This document shows, piece by piece, positions 8,019 through 17,134 of a DNA stretch of 64,000 nucleotides. Both the position numbers and the translations under genes were made by a program. Below the pieces are notes generated by a model. That model made no database searches, was not told the origin of the DNA, and saw only the letters and a list, made by a program, of their open reading frames with translations. Source of the stretch: Micromonospora carbonacea. GTDB lineage: Bacteria; Actinomycetota; Actinomycetes; Mycobacteriales; Micromonosporaceae. The DNA is taken from positions 2,936,501 to 3,000,500 of the forward strand of contig NZ_JACHMZ010000001.1 of assembly GCF_014205165.1 (NCBI RefSeq), given 5' to 3'. The stretch's first letter is position 1. Each line of letters starts with the position of its first letter.

Positions 8019-9631
8019 GGACCAAGGGACTGCGCGGCCTGCTGGCCGCCGACACCGAGCTGGGCGCCGGCAACGTGCTGGCCCGGGTGCTGGCGCACGG
8101 CGCCGACCCGGACGGCCCCGGCCTGACCTTCGACACGGAGGTCGACGGGCACCCCGCCGAGCGCCCGCTGACGCTCGGCCAGCTCGACGAGCGGGTCGCC
8201 GCCCGCGCCGCCTGGCTGCGCGCCCGGGGCGTCAAGCCCCGCGACCCCGTCGCCGTCTGGGCCACCGCCGCCGCCGACATGGTGCTCAGCTTCCTGGCGC
8301 TGACCCGCCTCGGCGCGATCCCCGCGCTGATGAACGGCAAGCTGCGCCCGGAGATCGCCGCCGAGTACATCCGCCGGCTGCGCGGCGCGGGCGTCCTCGC
8401 CGACGCCGCGCACACCGAGCTGCTGGCCGGGCACGACCTCGGCGCGCCGCTGCTCGGCACGCCCGCCGACGCCGGCACGGGCGACCCGGCCGCCGCGGGG
8501 GCCCACTACCGGCACCACCCCGACGACCCGATCGTCATCACCCACACCTCCGGCACCACCGGCGTGCCCAAGGCCGTGCTGCACTCGCACGCGAGCCTGT
8601 TCGCCGCCACCCGGCACCTGCTGTCGATGCCGCAGGCGCAGGGCACCCGCCGCATCCTCAACGCGCTGCCCGCCCCGCACACCGCGACCGTGCTCATGGT
8701 CAACCAGGCGCTGGGCAACCGGGCGGAGATGTTCCTGCTGTCCGACCAGGGCGGCGAGCGGGTCCTCGACGCGATCCAGCGGTGGCGGCCCGACGGCGTG
8801 TTCGGGTTCTCCGTCACCTGGGCGGAGCTGGCCCGGTTCGACCTGTCCGCGTACGACCTGGACTCGGTGCGGCTGTGGTTCAACACCGGCGACTGCTCGC
8901 ACGAGCCGCACGTGCGCCGGCTCGTCGCGGTCGGCTCGCGGGACACCGTGACCCGGCAGGGCGTGGCGCGGGTGCCCGGCTCCGTGTTCATCGACGGGCT
9001 GGGCTCCAGCGAGATGGGCCACTCGATGTTCCACATCACGCACACCGCCGACACCGACCGGTACGGCCGCTGCGTGGGCCGCCCGTACCAGTTCACGAAG
9101 GTCGCCGTGCTCGACGCCGACGGCAACGAGCTGCCCCCGGGCCAGGTCGGCTTCCTCGGCATCGACTCGCCGTCGCTGTTCCGGGGCTACTGGAACGACT
9201 CGGTCACCACCTACCGGTTCCGGCTGCGCGGCTGGTACCTCACCGGCGACCTGGTCTACGCCGACGCCGACGGGCGCTACTACCACCTGGACCGGGCCGT
9301 CGACTCCGTCGAGGTCGGCGACGGCCGGCGCTTCTTCACCGCCCTGTCCGAGGAACGGGTCCTCGCCGCCTGCCCCGACGTCACCGACTGCACGGTGGTG
9401 ATCGTCAAGGAGGACGACCGCGTCGTCACCGACGTGCTGCTGGAGCTGGCGGCCGGGGCCGACCCGGGCGTCGACCGCACCGAGGCGGTGCGCGCCGCGC
9501 TCGGCGCGGACGTCGGGGCGACCCTGCGCCGGGTGGTGCCGGTGCGCTCCGAGGACATCCCGGTCACCGTCACCGGCAAGGTCCGCAAGGTGGCGCTGCG
9601 CGAGCGCTACCTGACCGAGTCGTCGTCGTGA
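8015..9631 (+). CDS. AMP-forming acyl-CoA/ACP ligase
   Basis: A 538-residue adenylate-forming ligase. The P-loop is THTSGTTGVPKAV, the A5 region DGLGSSEMGHSMF, A7 YLTGDLVYADADG, and the C-terminal catalytic Lys lies in VTVTGKVRKVALRERYL. The hinge motif is unusual, DRAVDSVEVGDGRRFFT. It sits between the small ketosynthase-like gene and the complete ketosynthase gene with 4-nt overlaps on both sides, so it may load an acid onto one of the two carriers. The substrate cannot be read from the sequence. Confidence 0.88.
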   Translation: MRTKGLRGLLAADTELGAGNVLARVLAHGADPDGPGLTFDTEVDGHPAERPLTLGQLDERVAARAAWLRARGVKPRDPVAVWATAAADMVLSFLALTRLGAIPALMNGKLRPEIAAEYIRRLRGAGVLADAAHTELLAGHDLGAPLLGTPADAGTGDPAAAGAHYRHHPDDPIVITHTSGTTGVPKAVLHSHASLFAATRHLLSMPQAQGTRRILNALPAPHTATVLMVNQALGNRAEMFLLSDQGGERVLDAIQRWRPDGVFGFSVTWAELARFDLSAYDLDSVRLWFNTGDCSHEPHVRRLVAVGSRDTVTRQGVARVPGSVFIDGLGSSEMGHSMFHITHTADTDRYGRCVGRPYQFTKVAVLDADGNELPPGQVGFLGIDSPSLFRGYWNDSVTTYRFRLRGWYLTGDLVYADADGRYYHLDRAVDSVEVGDGRRFFTALSEERVLAACPDVTDCTVVIVKEDDRVVTDVLLELAAGADPGVDRTEAVRAALGADVGATLRRVVPVRSEDIPVTVTGKVRKVALRERYLTESSS

Positions 9632-10896
9632 CTGCCCTCGTCACCGGGATGGGCCTGCTCACCCCGGCCGGGCGGGGCGCGGGGGAGACCCTCGACGCCC
9701 TGCTCGCCGGCCGGTCGGGACTGGTCCGCCCGCCGCAGGAGCACCCGGCCCACGGGTCGCTGGAGGCCGCCGGGCTGCTGCCGGAGATCGACCCGCGCAC
9801 GGTCGCGTCCGGACCGGAGACCCGGGTGCTGGACCGGATCGTCGTGCTCGCCCTGCTCGCCGCCGCCGACGCGCTCGCCGACGCCGGCATCGAGGTCGGC
9901 CGCGACGTCGACCCCGCCCGGATCGGGGTGATCGTCGGCGGCGTCGGCGGGATGGCCACCCTGGAGCGGCAGGTGCTGGCGCGGGCCGAGCGGGGCCGGG
10001 CGGCCGTCAGCCCGTACCTGCTCACCGGGATCCTGCCGAACATGCCGGCGGCGCGGATCGCCATCGCCCACGGCATCCGCGGCTACAGCTCGTCGGTCGG
10101 CACGGCGTGCGCCTCCGGCGCGCAGGCCGTCGCCGACGCGGTCCGGCTGATCCGGGCCGGGGAGGCCGACGTGGTGGTCTGCGGGGCCAGCGAGGCACCC
10201 CTGTTCCCCACCTTCGCCGACACCTTCGGCAACGCCCGGGCCCTCGCCCGGGGCTGGGCCGACCCGGCCGAGGCGAGCCGGCCGTTCGACGCCCGCCGCA
10301 ACGGCTTCGTCCTCGCCGAGGGCGCGGCGCTGCTGGTGCTGGAACGCGCCGAGCACGCCGCCGCCCGGGGCGTGGCCGGCTACGCCGAGGTCGCCGGCTA
10401 CGGGGCGAACACCGACGCCCACCATCCGACCGCGCCCCGGCCCGACGGGGCGGGGGCGGCCGAGTGCATGCGCCGGGCCCTGGCCGGTGGCGGCGTGACG
10501 GCCGGCGACGTCGGCTACGTCAACGCCCACGGCACCGGCACCAAGCTCGGCGACATCGCCGAGATCACCGCCCTGACCGACGTGTTCGGCGAGGGCGCGG
10601 TGCCGGTCAGCTCCACCAAGGCGCTCACCGGGCACCTGCTCGGCGCGTCCGGGGCGCTGGAGGCCGCCGCCACCGCGCTGGCGCTGGGCCGGGGACTGCT
10701 GCCGCCGACCTGGAATCTCGACGATCCGGACCCGGCCTGCCCGGCGGACCACGTCCGCAAGGAGGCCAGGCGGGCCGACGTGGAACACGCGCTGACCAAC
10801 TCGTTCGGCTTCGGGGGGCAGAACGTGAGCCTGCTGCTGCGGCGCACCGCCGGTGCGGGTGCGCGCGCCGCCGCGCCGGGAGGTGATCCCGCGTAA
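9628..10896 (+). CDS. FabF-type 3-oxoacyl-ACP synthase (complete active site)
   Basis: A 422-residue ketosynthase with an intact triad: Cys161 (GTACASGAQA), His in VNAHGTGTKLGD and His in LTGHLLGASGA. It would perform the chain extension in this cluster. The GTG start overlaps the ligase stop by 4 nt. Unlike the KS-alpha at the left edge, it resembles fatty-acid-type FabF enzymes. No ketoreductase, dehydratase or acyltransferase is visible in the window, so reduction steps, if any, must be borrowed from primary metabolism or encoded elsewhere. Confidence 0.93.
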   Translation: MTALVTGMGLLTPAGRGAGETLDALLAGRSGLVRPPQEHPAHGSLEAAGLLPEIDPRTVASGPETRVLDRIVVLALLAAADALADAGIEVGRDVDPARIGVIVGGVGGMATLERQVLARAERGRAAVSPYLLTGILPNMPAARIAIAHGIRGYSSSVGTACASGAQAVADAVRLIRAGEADVVVCGASEAPLFPTFADTFGNARALARGWADPAEASRPFDARRNGFVLAEGAALLVLERAEHAAARGVAGYAEVAGYGANTDAHHPTAPRPDGAGAAECMRRALAGGGVTAGDVGYVNAHGTGTKLGDIAEITALTDVFGEGAVPVSSTKALTGHLLGASGALEAAATALALGRGLLPPTWNLDDPDPACPADHVRKEARRADVEHALTNSFGFGGQNVSLLLRRTAGAGARAAAPGGDPA

Positions 10897-10900
10897 CACC

Positions 10901-10917
10901 CCGGGCGGGGAGCCCGG
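10901..10917 (+). terminator. Small hairpin in the gap before hmaS
   Basis: CCGGGC-ggg ga-GCCCGG lies in the 58-nt gap between the ketosynthase stop and the hmaS start, the only sizeable gap in the operon. It could dampen read-through or stabilise mRNA ends. The stem is only 6 bp, so confidence is low. Confidence 0.3.
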
Positions 10918-10954
10918 ACGGCAGTCACGGGGGGACATGGGGAAGGGCTGGTAC

Positions 10955-12064
10955 ATGGACATCCGTTCTATAGATCACATCGAACTCTTCGTGGGGGACG
11001 CGCGGCAGGCAGCCTTCTACTTCGGCACGGCCGTCGGGTTCCGCCTCGCCGGTCAGGGCGGCCCCGAGACCGGGCTGGCGGGGCAGCGGTCGCTGCTGCT
11101 GCGCCAGGGCGACATCCGGATGGTGCTCACCTCCGGGCTGACCGCCGGGCACCGGGCGTCGGCGTACGTGCAGCGGCACGGCGACGGCATCGCGGTGGTG
11201 GCGCTGGAGGTCGACGACGCCGCCGGTGCGTACGCGGAACTGGTGGGCCGGGGGGCGACCCCGGTGACGCCGCCGACCACCTGCACCGGCGCGGACGCCG
11301 AGGTCGTCACCGCCGAGGTGGCCGGCTTCGGGGACGTGCTGCACCGGCTGGTGGAGCGCCGGGGCGACCGGCGCGAGTTCCTGCCCGGCGCGTTCGAGCC
11401 CACCGAGCCGGCCGGCGGCGACGACGGCCTGCTCGCCGAGATCGACCACCTGGCGATCTGCGTGCCGCCGGGGCAGCTCGACGCGACCGTCGCCCACTAC
11501 GAGCGGGTCTTCGGCTTCGCGCAGATCTTCACCGAGCACGTCGAGGTCGCCGGGCAGGCGATGAACTCCACAGTGGTGCAGAGCCCGTCCGGGCGGGTCA
11601 CCCTGGTGCTGCTGGAGCCGGACCGCGGCCACCGGCCCGGGCAGATCGACGCGTTCCTCACCGAGCACGCGGGTGCCGGCGTGCAGCACCTGGGGCTGCG
11701 CACCGACGACATCGTCACCGCCGTCGGCGCGCTGCGTTCCCGGGGCGTCCGGTTCGCCGGCACCCCCGGGGCCTACTACGACGACCTGGAGCGGCGGGTC
11801 GGCCCGGTCGACGCGCCGCTGGACCGGCTGCGCGAGCTGAGCATCCTGGTCGACCGCGACCACGGCGGCCAGCTCCTGCAGATCTTCACCGAGTCGATGC
11901 ACGTGCGGCGCACCCTCTTCCTCGAACTCATCGAGCGACGCGGGGCGCTGACCTTCGGCAGCGGCAACATCAAGGCCCTCTACGAGGCCAAGGAACGGGA
12001 GCTGGCCGCGGCGGGGGCGACCCCCGCCGTCGCGGCCGGCACGGCACAAGGGGTTGGGGCATGA
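10955..12064 (+). CDS. hmaS: 4-hydroxymandelate synthase (HPPD-family non-heme iron dioxygenase)
   Basis: A 369-residue enzyme of the 4-hydroxyphenylpyruvate dioxygenase family, with two vicinal-oxygen-chelate halves. The iron ligands are His165 (IDHLAICV), His245 (VQHLGLRT) and Glu324 (FLELIERRG). I call it hydroxymandelate synthase rather than homogentisate-forming HPPD because the C-terminus reads TFGSGNIKALYEAKE, like HmaS proteins, where HPPDs usually have FKALFEA, and because hydroxymandelate oxidase and HpgT genes lie in the same cluster. HmaS converts 4-hydroxyphenylpyruvate to (S)-4-hydroxymandelate with loss of CO2. ATG 10955 is chosen because GGAAGGG stands 8 nt upstream. The next gene overlaps by 4 nt. 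Confidence 0.85.
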   Translation: MDIRSIDHIELFVGDARQAAFYFGTAVGFRLAGQGGPETGLAGQRSLLLRQGDIRMVLTSGLTAGHRASAYVQRHGDGIAVVALEVDDAAGAYAELVGRGATPVTPPTTCTGADAEVVTAEVAGFGDVLHRLVERRGDRREFLPGAFEPTEPAGGDDGLLAEIDHLAICVPPGQLDATVAHYERVFGFAQIFTEHVEVAGQAMNSTVVQSPSGRVTLVLLEPDRGHRPGQIDAFLTEHAGAGVQHLGLRTDDIVTAVGALRSRGVRFAGTPGAYYDDLERRVGPVDAPLDRLRELSILVDRDHGGQLLQIFTESMHVRRTLFLELIERRGALTFGSGNIKALYEAKERELAAAGATPAVAAGTAQGVGA

Positions 12065-12990
12065 CCACCACACAGATCCACCCGGCGCTGACCGCGCAGG
12101 AGGAGGCGCTGCTGCCGTCCGACGAGGACGTGCGGCACTACGCCGAGCACGGCTGGTACCTGTCGAAGAAGCTGTTCACCGACGAGGAGGTGGACGCCCT
12201 GGTGGCGGCCACCGACCGGTACTACGACGGCGAGCGGGACCGCACCCTGCCGGCGCGCCCGCCGAAGCTCGCCTACTGGGACCCGTCGAAGGGCCCGGTG
12301 CAGCGGCACAACGACTACGTCCACTACGAGCACGACGGAATCGCCGCGATCCTGCGCAAGCCGCTGCTCGGCGCGGTCGCCGCCCGGCTCGCGCGGGCCG
12401 CCGAGATCCGGGTGTTCCAGTCCACGCTGATCTACAAGCCGCCGATCGAGGGCGAGCCGTCGAACATCGTGCCCTGGCACTTCGACAAGCACTACTGGTC
12501 GTCCTCGTCGTCGGAGGACATGCTCACCGCGTTCATCCCGTTCCACGACTGCGGCGAGGAGATGGGCACCATCACCATGGTCGACGGGTCGCACCGGTGG
12601 AAGGAGATCGGCGCCGACGACACCGTCGTGCGGCACTTCGCCGAGCGCGACCGCGACCAGCTCGAGGAGATGCTGGCCCGCAACGCCGCGCACAACGACG
12701 CCCAGATCCGCAAGATCCCCATGGTGATCCCCAAGGGGCACGTGAGTTTCCACCACTGCCGCACCTACCACGGCAGCGGCGCGAACGTCAGCGGTCGCCC
12801 GCGCCGGGCGATCTCGCTGCACCTGCAGGACGGCGCGAACGCCTACCGGGAGTTTCCGCTCTCCGACGGCACCCTCGCCGCGTACAACCACGACGTGCTG
12901 GTCCGCCGCACCCACGACGGGCGGCCGGACTACGCGGACCCCGACTTCTGCCCGGTCATCTGGCGCGACCGCGCCCAGCAGGGAGGCTGA
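12061..12990 (+). CDS. Phytanoyl-CoA dioxygenase-family Fe(II)/2-oxoglutarate oxygenase
   Basis: A 309-residue PhyH-type oxygenase. The facial triad is His140 and Asp142 (WHFDKHYW) with a distal His237 (TYHGSGANVSG); Arg residues for 2-oxoglutarate binding follow in GRPRRAISLHL. It would hydroxylate, desaturate or otherwise oxidise a small molecule. A hydrophobic/acidic loop next to the triad (SSSSSEDML) is distinctive. It is translationally coupled to hmaS and followed after 3 nt by the DUF3050 gene, so the two putative iron oxygenases probably act on the same intermediate (inference). Confidence 0.9.
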   Translation: MTTTQIHPALTAQEEALLPSDEDVRHYAEHGWYLSKKLFTDEEVDALVAATDRYYDGERDRTLPARPPKLAYWDPSKGPVQRHNDYVHYEHDGIAAILRKPLLGAVAARLARAAEIRVFQSTLIYKPPIEGEPSNIVPWHFDKHYWSSSSSEDMLTAFIPFHDCGEEMGTITMVDGSHRWKEIGADDTVVRHFAERDRDQLEEMLARNAAHNDAQIRKIPMVIPKGHVSFHHCRTYHGSGANVSGRPRRAISLHLQDGANAYREFPLSDGTLAAYNHDVLVRRTHDGRPDYADPDFCPVIWRDRAQQGG

Positions 12991-12993
12991 CAA

Positions 12994-13791
12994 ATGTCAC
13001 GGTACGACTGGGGTAAGACGCACCCGGGCATCGAGCGGTTGGAGAAGGCGGTGACCGACCGCCGCGACGTGGTGGTCAAGCACCCCCTCTACGCCAACCT
13101 GGACACCCACGAGGCGCTGGTGACCTTCATGGAGCACCACGTCTTCGCGGTCTGGGACTTCATGTCCCTGCTGAAGTCGTTGCAGCGGCAGCTCACCTGC
13201 GTGGACGTGCCGTGGATCCCCACCGGCCCCACCGGCAGCCGGCGGCTGATCAACGACATCGTGATGGTCGAGGAGAGCGACGAGCTCGGCGAGGGCTACA
13301 TCAGCCACTTCGAGCTGTACGTGCGGGGCATGGCCGAGGCGGGGGCCGACACCGGCGCCGTGGACGCGCTGGTCGACCTGCTGCGCGCCGGCACGCCGGT
13401 GACCGAGGCGCTGGTGAAGGCCGGCGTGCCCGGCCCGTCGGCGGCGTTCGCCGCCACCACCTGGAAGATCATCGAGTCGACCCCGGTGCACTGCCAGGCG
13501 GCGGCGTTCGCGTTCGGCCGCGAGGACCTGATCCCCGACATGTTCACCCAGGTCGTCGCCGTCAACGAGCGCAGCCAGAAGTTGCACACGTTCGTCGACT
13601 ACCTGGAGCGGCACATCGAGGTCGACGGGGAGCAGCACACCCCGATGGCCATGCAGATGCTCGCCGACCTGTGCGGCGACGACGACACCAAGTGGCAGGA
13701 GTGCGCCGACACGGTCAACCTGGCGCTCACCGCCCGCGCGCGGCTCTGGGACGACATCCTCGCCGCGATCAAGGAGGGTCGCCCGGCGTGA
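12994..13791 (+). CDS. DUF3050 family protein, heme-oxygenase-like fold (putative dimetal oxidase)
   Basis: A 265-residue all-helical protein matching DUF3050. Helices rich in potential metal ligands are visible: [38 protein letters not shown] and [16 protein letters not shown]. This pattern of Glu/His/Asp residues is like that in heme-oxygenase-like diiron/dimetal oxidases, which carry out unusual oxidative cleavages and N-oxidations in natural-product pathways. No activity is established for this subgroup to my knowledge, so the oxidase role is inference. It lies between the PhyH oxygenase and the E1 alpha gene, overlapping the latter by 4 nt. Confidence 0.75.
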   Translation: MSRYDWGKTHPGIERLEKAVTDRRDVVVKHPLYANLDTHEALVTFMEHHVFAVWDFMSLLKSLQRQLTCVDVPWIPTGPTGSRRLINDIVMVEESDELGEGYISHFELYVRGMAEAGADTGAVDALVDLLRAGTPVTEALVKAGVPGPSAAFAATTWKIIESTPVHCQAAAFAFGREDLIPDMFTQVVAVNERSQKLHTFVDYLERHIEVDGEQHTPMAMQMLADLCGDDDTKWQECADTVNLALTARARLWDDILAAIKEGRPA

Positions 13792-14759
13792 CCCGCGACG
13801 ATCCCGTCCGGCTGTACCGCACGGTGCGGCTGATCCGCCGGTTCGAGGAGCGGGCCGTCGACCTGGTCCGCGCCGGGGCGATCGTCGGCGGCATCCACCC
13901 GTACCTCGGTCAGGAGGGGATCGCCGCCGGGGTCTGCGCGGCGCTGCGCGACGACGACCTGGTCACCGGCACCCACCGCGGGCACGGCCACGTGCTCGCC
14001 AAGGGGGCCGACCCGGCCCGCATGCTCGCCGAGCTGCTGGGCCGCGAGACCGGGCTCAACCGGGGCCGCGGCGGCTCCATGCACGCCGCCGACCTGGCCG
14101 TCGGGGTGCTCGGCGCGAACGCCATCGTCGGCGCCGCCGGCGCGATCCTCACCGGTGCGGTGTGGGCGCGTCGGCGGCGCGGCGACGACCTCGTCGGGGC
14201 CACGTTCTTCGGCGACGGCGCGGTCAACGAGGGCATGCTGCTGGAGGCGTTCAACCTGGCCGCGCTGTGGCGGGTGCCGGTGCTGTTCGTCTGCGAGAAC
14301 AACGGCTACGCCACCACCATGCCCGTCGAGGGCGCGGTGGCCGGCACGATCCCCGGCCGGGCCGAGGCGTTCGGCATGCCGGCGGCCGTCGTCGACGGCC
14401 AGGACCCCGAGGCGGTACGCGACGCCACCGCCGCCGCCGTCGCCCGGATGCGCGCCGGGGGCGGGCCGGAGCTGATCGAGGCCCGCACCTACCGGTTCGA
14501 CGCCCACCACACCTTCGAGCACGCGGTACGCCTCGACTACCGCGCGCCGCAGGAGGTGGCCGCCGGCCGGTCCCGCGACCCGGTCGACATCCAGGGCGCC
14601 CGGCTGTCCGGGGCGGACCGGGCCGCCGTCGACGCCGAGGTCGAGGCGACCCTCGACGCGGCCCTGGAGTTCGCCCTGGCCAGCCCCGAGCCCGACCCGG
14701 CCGGCGCGCTGGAGCACCTGTACGCCAGCGGGCTGGTCGCCCGGACGGGAGGTGGCTGA
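13788..14759 (+). CDS. Pyruvate/acetoin dehydrogenase-type E1 component, alpha subunit
   Basis: A 323-residue thiamine-diphosphate enzyme subunit. The ThDP/Mg motif is [20 protein letters not shown] ending in ENN, and the N-terminal HRGHGH and GRGGSMH segments are typical of acetoin/pyruvate dehydrogenase E1 alpha. With the next gene it forms an E1 alpha2-beta2 enzyme that decarboxylates a 2-oxo acid. No E2 or E3 gene is nearby. In phenylglycine pathways PglB/PglC are comparable orphan E1 subunits, so a role on an arylpyruvate or arylglyoxylate is plausible. GTG 13788 overlaps the DUF3050 stop. Confidence 0.9.
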   Translation: MTRDDPVRLYRTVRLIRRFEERAVDLVRAGAIVGGIHPYLGQEGIAAGVCAALRDDDLVTGTHRGHGHVLAKGADPARMLAELLGRETGLNRGRGGSMHAADLAVGVLGANAIVGAAGAILTGAVWARRRRGDDLVGATFFGDGAVNEGMLLEAFNLAALWRVPVLFVCENNGYATTMPVEGAVAGTIPGRAEAFGMPAAVVDGQDPEAVRDATAAAVARMRAGGGPELIEARTYRFDAHHTFEHAVRLDYRAPQEVAAGRSRDPVDIQGARLSGADRAAVDAEVEATLDAALEFALASPEPDPAGALEHLYASGLVARTGGG

Positions 14760-15730
14760 TGCCACGGCTGTCGTACCGCAAGGCCCTCACCCGGGCCCTG
14801 GCCGACGAGATGGGCCGCGACGAGTCGGTGTTCCTGCTCGGCGAGGACATCCGGGTGGCCGCCTCCAACGTCACCGCCGGGCTGCTGAAGCGGTTCGGGC
14901 CGGACCGGGTGCGGGACACCCCGCTGTCGGAGCAGGCGTTCACCAGCTTCGCCACCGGCGCGGCCCTGGCCGGGCTGCGCCCGGTGGTGGAGTTCCAGAT
15001 CCCGTCCCTGCTGTTCCTGGTCTTCGAGCAGATCGTCAACCACGCGCACAAGTTCCCGCTGATGACGGGCGGGCAGGCCGAGGTGCCGGTCACCTACCTG
15101 GTGCCGGGCTCCGGCTCGCGCACCGGGTGGGCGGGGCAGCACTCCGACCACCCGTACAGCCTCTTCGCCCACGTCGGGGTGACCACCGTGGTCCCGGCCA
15201 CCCCGGCCGACGCGTACGGGCTGCTGGTCTCGGCGATCCGGCACGTCGACCCGGTGGTGGTCTTCGCGCCGGCCGGGGCGATGGACGTGCGCGCCGACGT
15301 GGACTTCGCCGCCCTGGCCCCGGTGCCGATCGGGCGGGGACGGGTGCACCGGGCCGGCGACGACGTGACGGTGGTCGCCGTCGGGCACCTGGTGCACGAC
15401 GCGCTCGCCGTCGCCGAGGCGCTGGCCGACCAGGTGTCGGTGGAGGTCTTCGACCCGCGCACGCTCCACCCGTTCGACTGGGACGGGCTGACCGCGTCCG
15501 TGGCCCGCACCGGGCGGCTGGTCGTGGTCGACGACTCCAACCGGTCCTGCGGGATCGCCGGGGAGATCATCGCGACCGTGGTGGAACGGGTGCGGCTGCT
15601 CGCGCCGCCCCGGCGGGTCACCCGCCCCGACGGCGCGGTGCTGCCGTTCGCCCCGGCGCTGGACCGGGCCGTGCAGCCCGGCCGCGAGCAGCTCACCGCC
15701 GCCATCCAACTCACCATGAAGGACGAGTGA
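14759..15730 (+). CDS. Pyruvate/acetoin dehydrogenase-type E1 component, beta subunit
   Basis: A 323-residue E1 beta subunit with the usual order: SYRKALTRALADEM, LGEDIRV, the transketolase-like pyrimidine-binding domain, and a C-terminal domain with HLVHDALAVAEAL and DDSNRSCGIAGEI. It completes the heterotetramer with the upstream alpha subunit, and the ATG overlaps that gene's stop. It is distinct from BkdB at 42077-43093, which keeps its E2 partner. The product aldehyde-equivalent could be transferred to a carrier protein or CoA by an enzyme encoded elsewhere; this is inference. Confidence 0.9.
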   Translation: MPRLSYRKALTRALADEMGRDESVFLLGEDIRVAASNVTAGLLKRFGPDRVRDTPLSEQAFTSFATGAALAGLRPVVEFQIPSLLFLVFEQIVNHAHKFPLMTGGQAEVPVTYLVPGSGSRTGWAGQHSDHPYSLFAHVGVTTVVPATPADAYGLLVSAIRHVDPVVVFAPAGAMDVRADVDFAALAPVPIGRGRVHRAGDDVTVVAVGHLVHDALAVAEALADQVSVEVFDPRTLHPFDWDGLTASVARTGRLVVVDDSNRSCGIAGEIIATVVERVRLLAPPRRVTRPDGAVLPFAPALDRAVQPGREQLTAAIQLTMKDE

Positions 15731-17088
15731 TGATCGACCCGAACTACCCCTGGCCGCCGCTGGACCAGGCGTGGAAGGACCTGCCGGAGTCGACCCGGGC
15801 GGAGATGGTGGCCGCCGGGGCGGGCGCGTGGAAGGAGGTCTTCTACGGCTGCGCGACGTACAACCAGACGTGGCGGCTGGCCCGGCCCCCGGTGATGCCG
15901 GCGGACGCGTTCCGCGAGCTGAACGAGGTCTGCGACCGGATCGCCCAGCTCATCCTGGAGGCGTGCCAGCGGCGGGCCCGCACCGCCGGGGAGCTGACCC
16001 GGCTGCTCGGGGTGCCGGCGGAGGAGACGAAGCTGCTCGACACCGACGAGGTGCTGTCGGAGGCGCTGCTGGCCGCGTACCGGCCGGACGTGCTGATCTC
16101 CGGCGGGGTGCCGAAGTTCGTCGAGTACAACATCGACAGCAGCCTCGGCGGTGGCTTCGACGCCGACACGGTCGTCTACCGGTACGCGAAGCTCTACGCC
16201 GAGCGGGGCATCCTCGACGGGCTGCCGGTGCGGCCCGCCCCGTCCCTGCTCGACCAGCGGTTCGTGGCGATCCGCGACGAGCTGGGCCTGGCCGACGGGG
16301 CCCGGGTGGCGCTGCTGCTGGACTTCGACGCCGACTACCCGGGCCTGGAGACGCCGGACTTCTTCCTCAAGATCCTGTCCCCGCTGGCGGACCGGGCCCG
16401 TGACTTCGGCATCGACCTGGTCATCGCCCAGCTCAAGCTGGCGACCCTGGACGAGCAGAAGCGGCTCGTCGTCGACGGCGCCCCGGTCGACGCGTTGTTC
16501 CGGCTCTTCGTGCCCAACCGGGTGCACGCCAGCGCGGGGCTGGACGCGGTCGCCGGCGCCCTCGCCGCCGGGACCCTGCCGATGTTCGTCAGCACGGCGG
16601 CCTGGCTGCTCGGCAACAAGATCAACTTTGCCTGGCTGTGGGAGGACCTCGACACCCTGCCCGAGGCCGACCAGGCGCTCGTGCGCCGGTACGTCCCGCG
16701 TACCACCGCCCTCACCGCCGCCGAGCTGCCCCGGGCGCTGGCCGACCAGCACGACCTGGTCGCCAAGCCCGCCGACGGCTCGGCCGGCATCGGCGTGCTG
16801 CTGGGCCGCGAGACCGACCCGCAGAAGTGGGAGGAGGGGCTGCGCGCCGCCATCGACGAGGGCGGCTACATCCTCCAGGAGTACATGCCCGCCGACCGGG
16901 TGGCGATGGACTTCGTGCGGATGGAGACGGGGGAGACCGTCACCGCCGACGTCCCCTACAGCCTCGCGCCCTACCTGTTCGGCCGCACCGGCTCGGGCGG
17001 CCTGGCCCGGGTGGGCTTCCCCGGCTGCGACAGCGTGCTCAACCTCGCGCGCGGGGTCCTGCTCACCGGCATCCTGCTCACCGACTGA
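15730..17088 (+). CDS. ATP-grasp-like carboxylate-amine ligase
   Basis: A 452-residue protein with a glutathione-synthetase/ATP-grasp-like C-terminal half: LVAKPADGSAGIGVLLG (nucleotide-binding Lys and Gly loop), YILQEYMP, and a conserved upstream FVEYNIDSSLGGGF resembling the substrate/Mg region of circularly permuted ATP-grasp enzymes. The family activates a carboxylate as acyl phosphate and joins it to an amine. The ATG lies on the E1 beta stop (TGATG). It ends the long operon. An amide link between an amine such as 4-hydroxyphenylglycine and an acyl part is a reasonable guess, but substrates are unknown. Confidence 0.72.
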   Translation: MIDPNYPWPPLDQAWKDLPESTRAEMVAAGAGAWKEVFYGCATYNQTWRLARPPVMPADAFRELNEVCDRIAQLILEACQRRARTAGELTRLLGVPAEETKLLDTDEVLSEALLAAYRPDVLISGGVPKFVEYNIDSSLGGGFDADTVVYRYAKLYAERGILDGLPVRPAPSLLDQRFVAIRDELGLADGARVALLLDFDADYPGLETPDFFLKILSPLADRARDFGIDLVIAQLKLATLDEQKRLVVDGAPVDALFRLFVPNRVHASAGLDAVAGALAAGTLPMFVSTAAWLLGNKINFAWLWEDLDTLPEADQALVRRYVPRTTALTAAELPRALADQHDLVAKPADGSAGIGVLLGRETDPQKWEEGLRAAIDEGGYILQEYMPADRVAMDFVRMETGETVTADVPYSLAPYLFGRTGSGGLARVGFPGCDSVLNLARGVLLTGILLTD

Positions 17089-17091
17089 CCG

Positions 17092-17134
17092 CCTCCCCGG
17101 CGGCGGTCTCCCCGAGGGCCGCCGCCGGGGGAGG
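17092..17134. terminator. Bidirectional hairpin between ATP-grasp and SGNH genes
   Basis: The arm cctccccggcggcgg and its near-exact complement (one bulged G) flank a 12-nt loop. The hairpin fills the 46-bp gap between two convergent genes and can end both transcripts. Confidence 0.75.

Noticed and set aside
10937..10954. Alternative hmaS start at ATG 10937
   Set aside because: Its upstream G-run is too close for a ribosome site, while ATG 10955 has GGAAGGG at 8 nt and begins directly with the first domain strand.
10955..12064. Reading this gene as a tyrosine-degradation HPPD
   Set aside because: The C-terminal KALYEA motif and the presence of hmo and hpgT favour hydroxymandelate synthase; biochemical proof is lacking.
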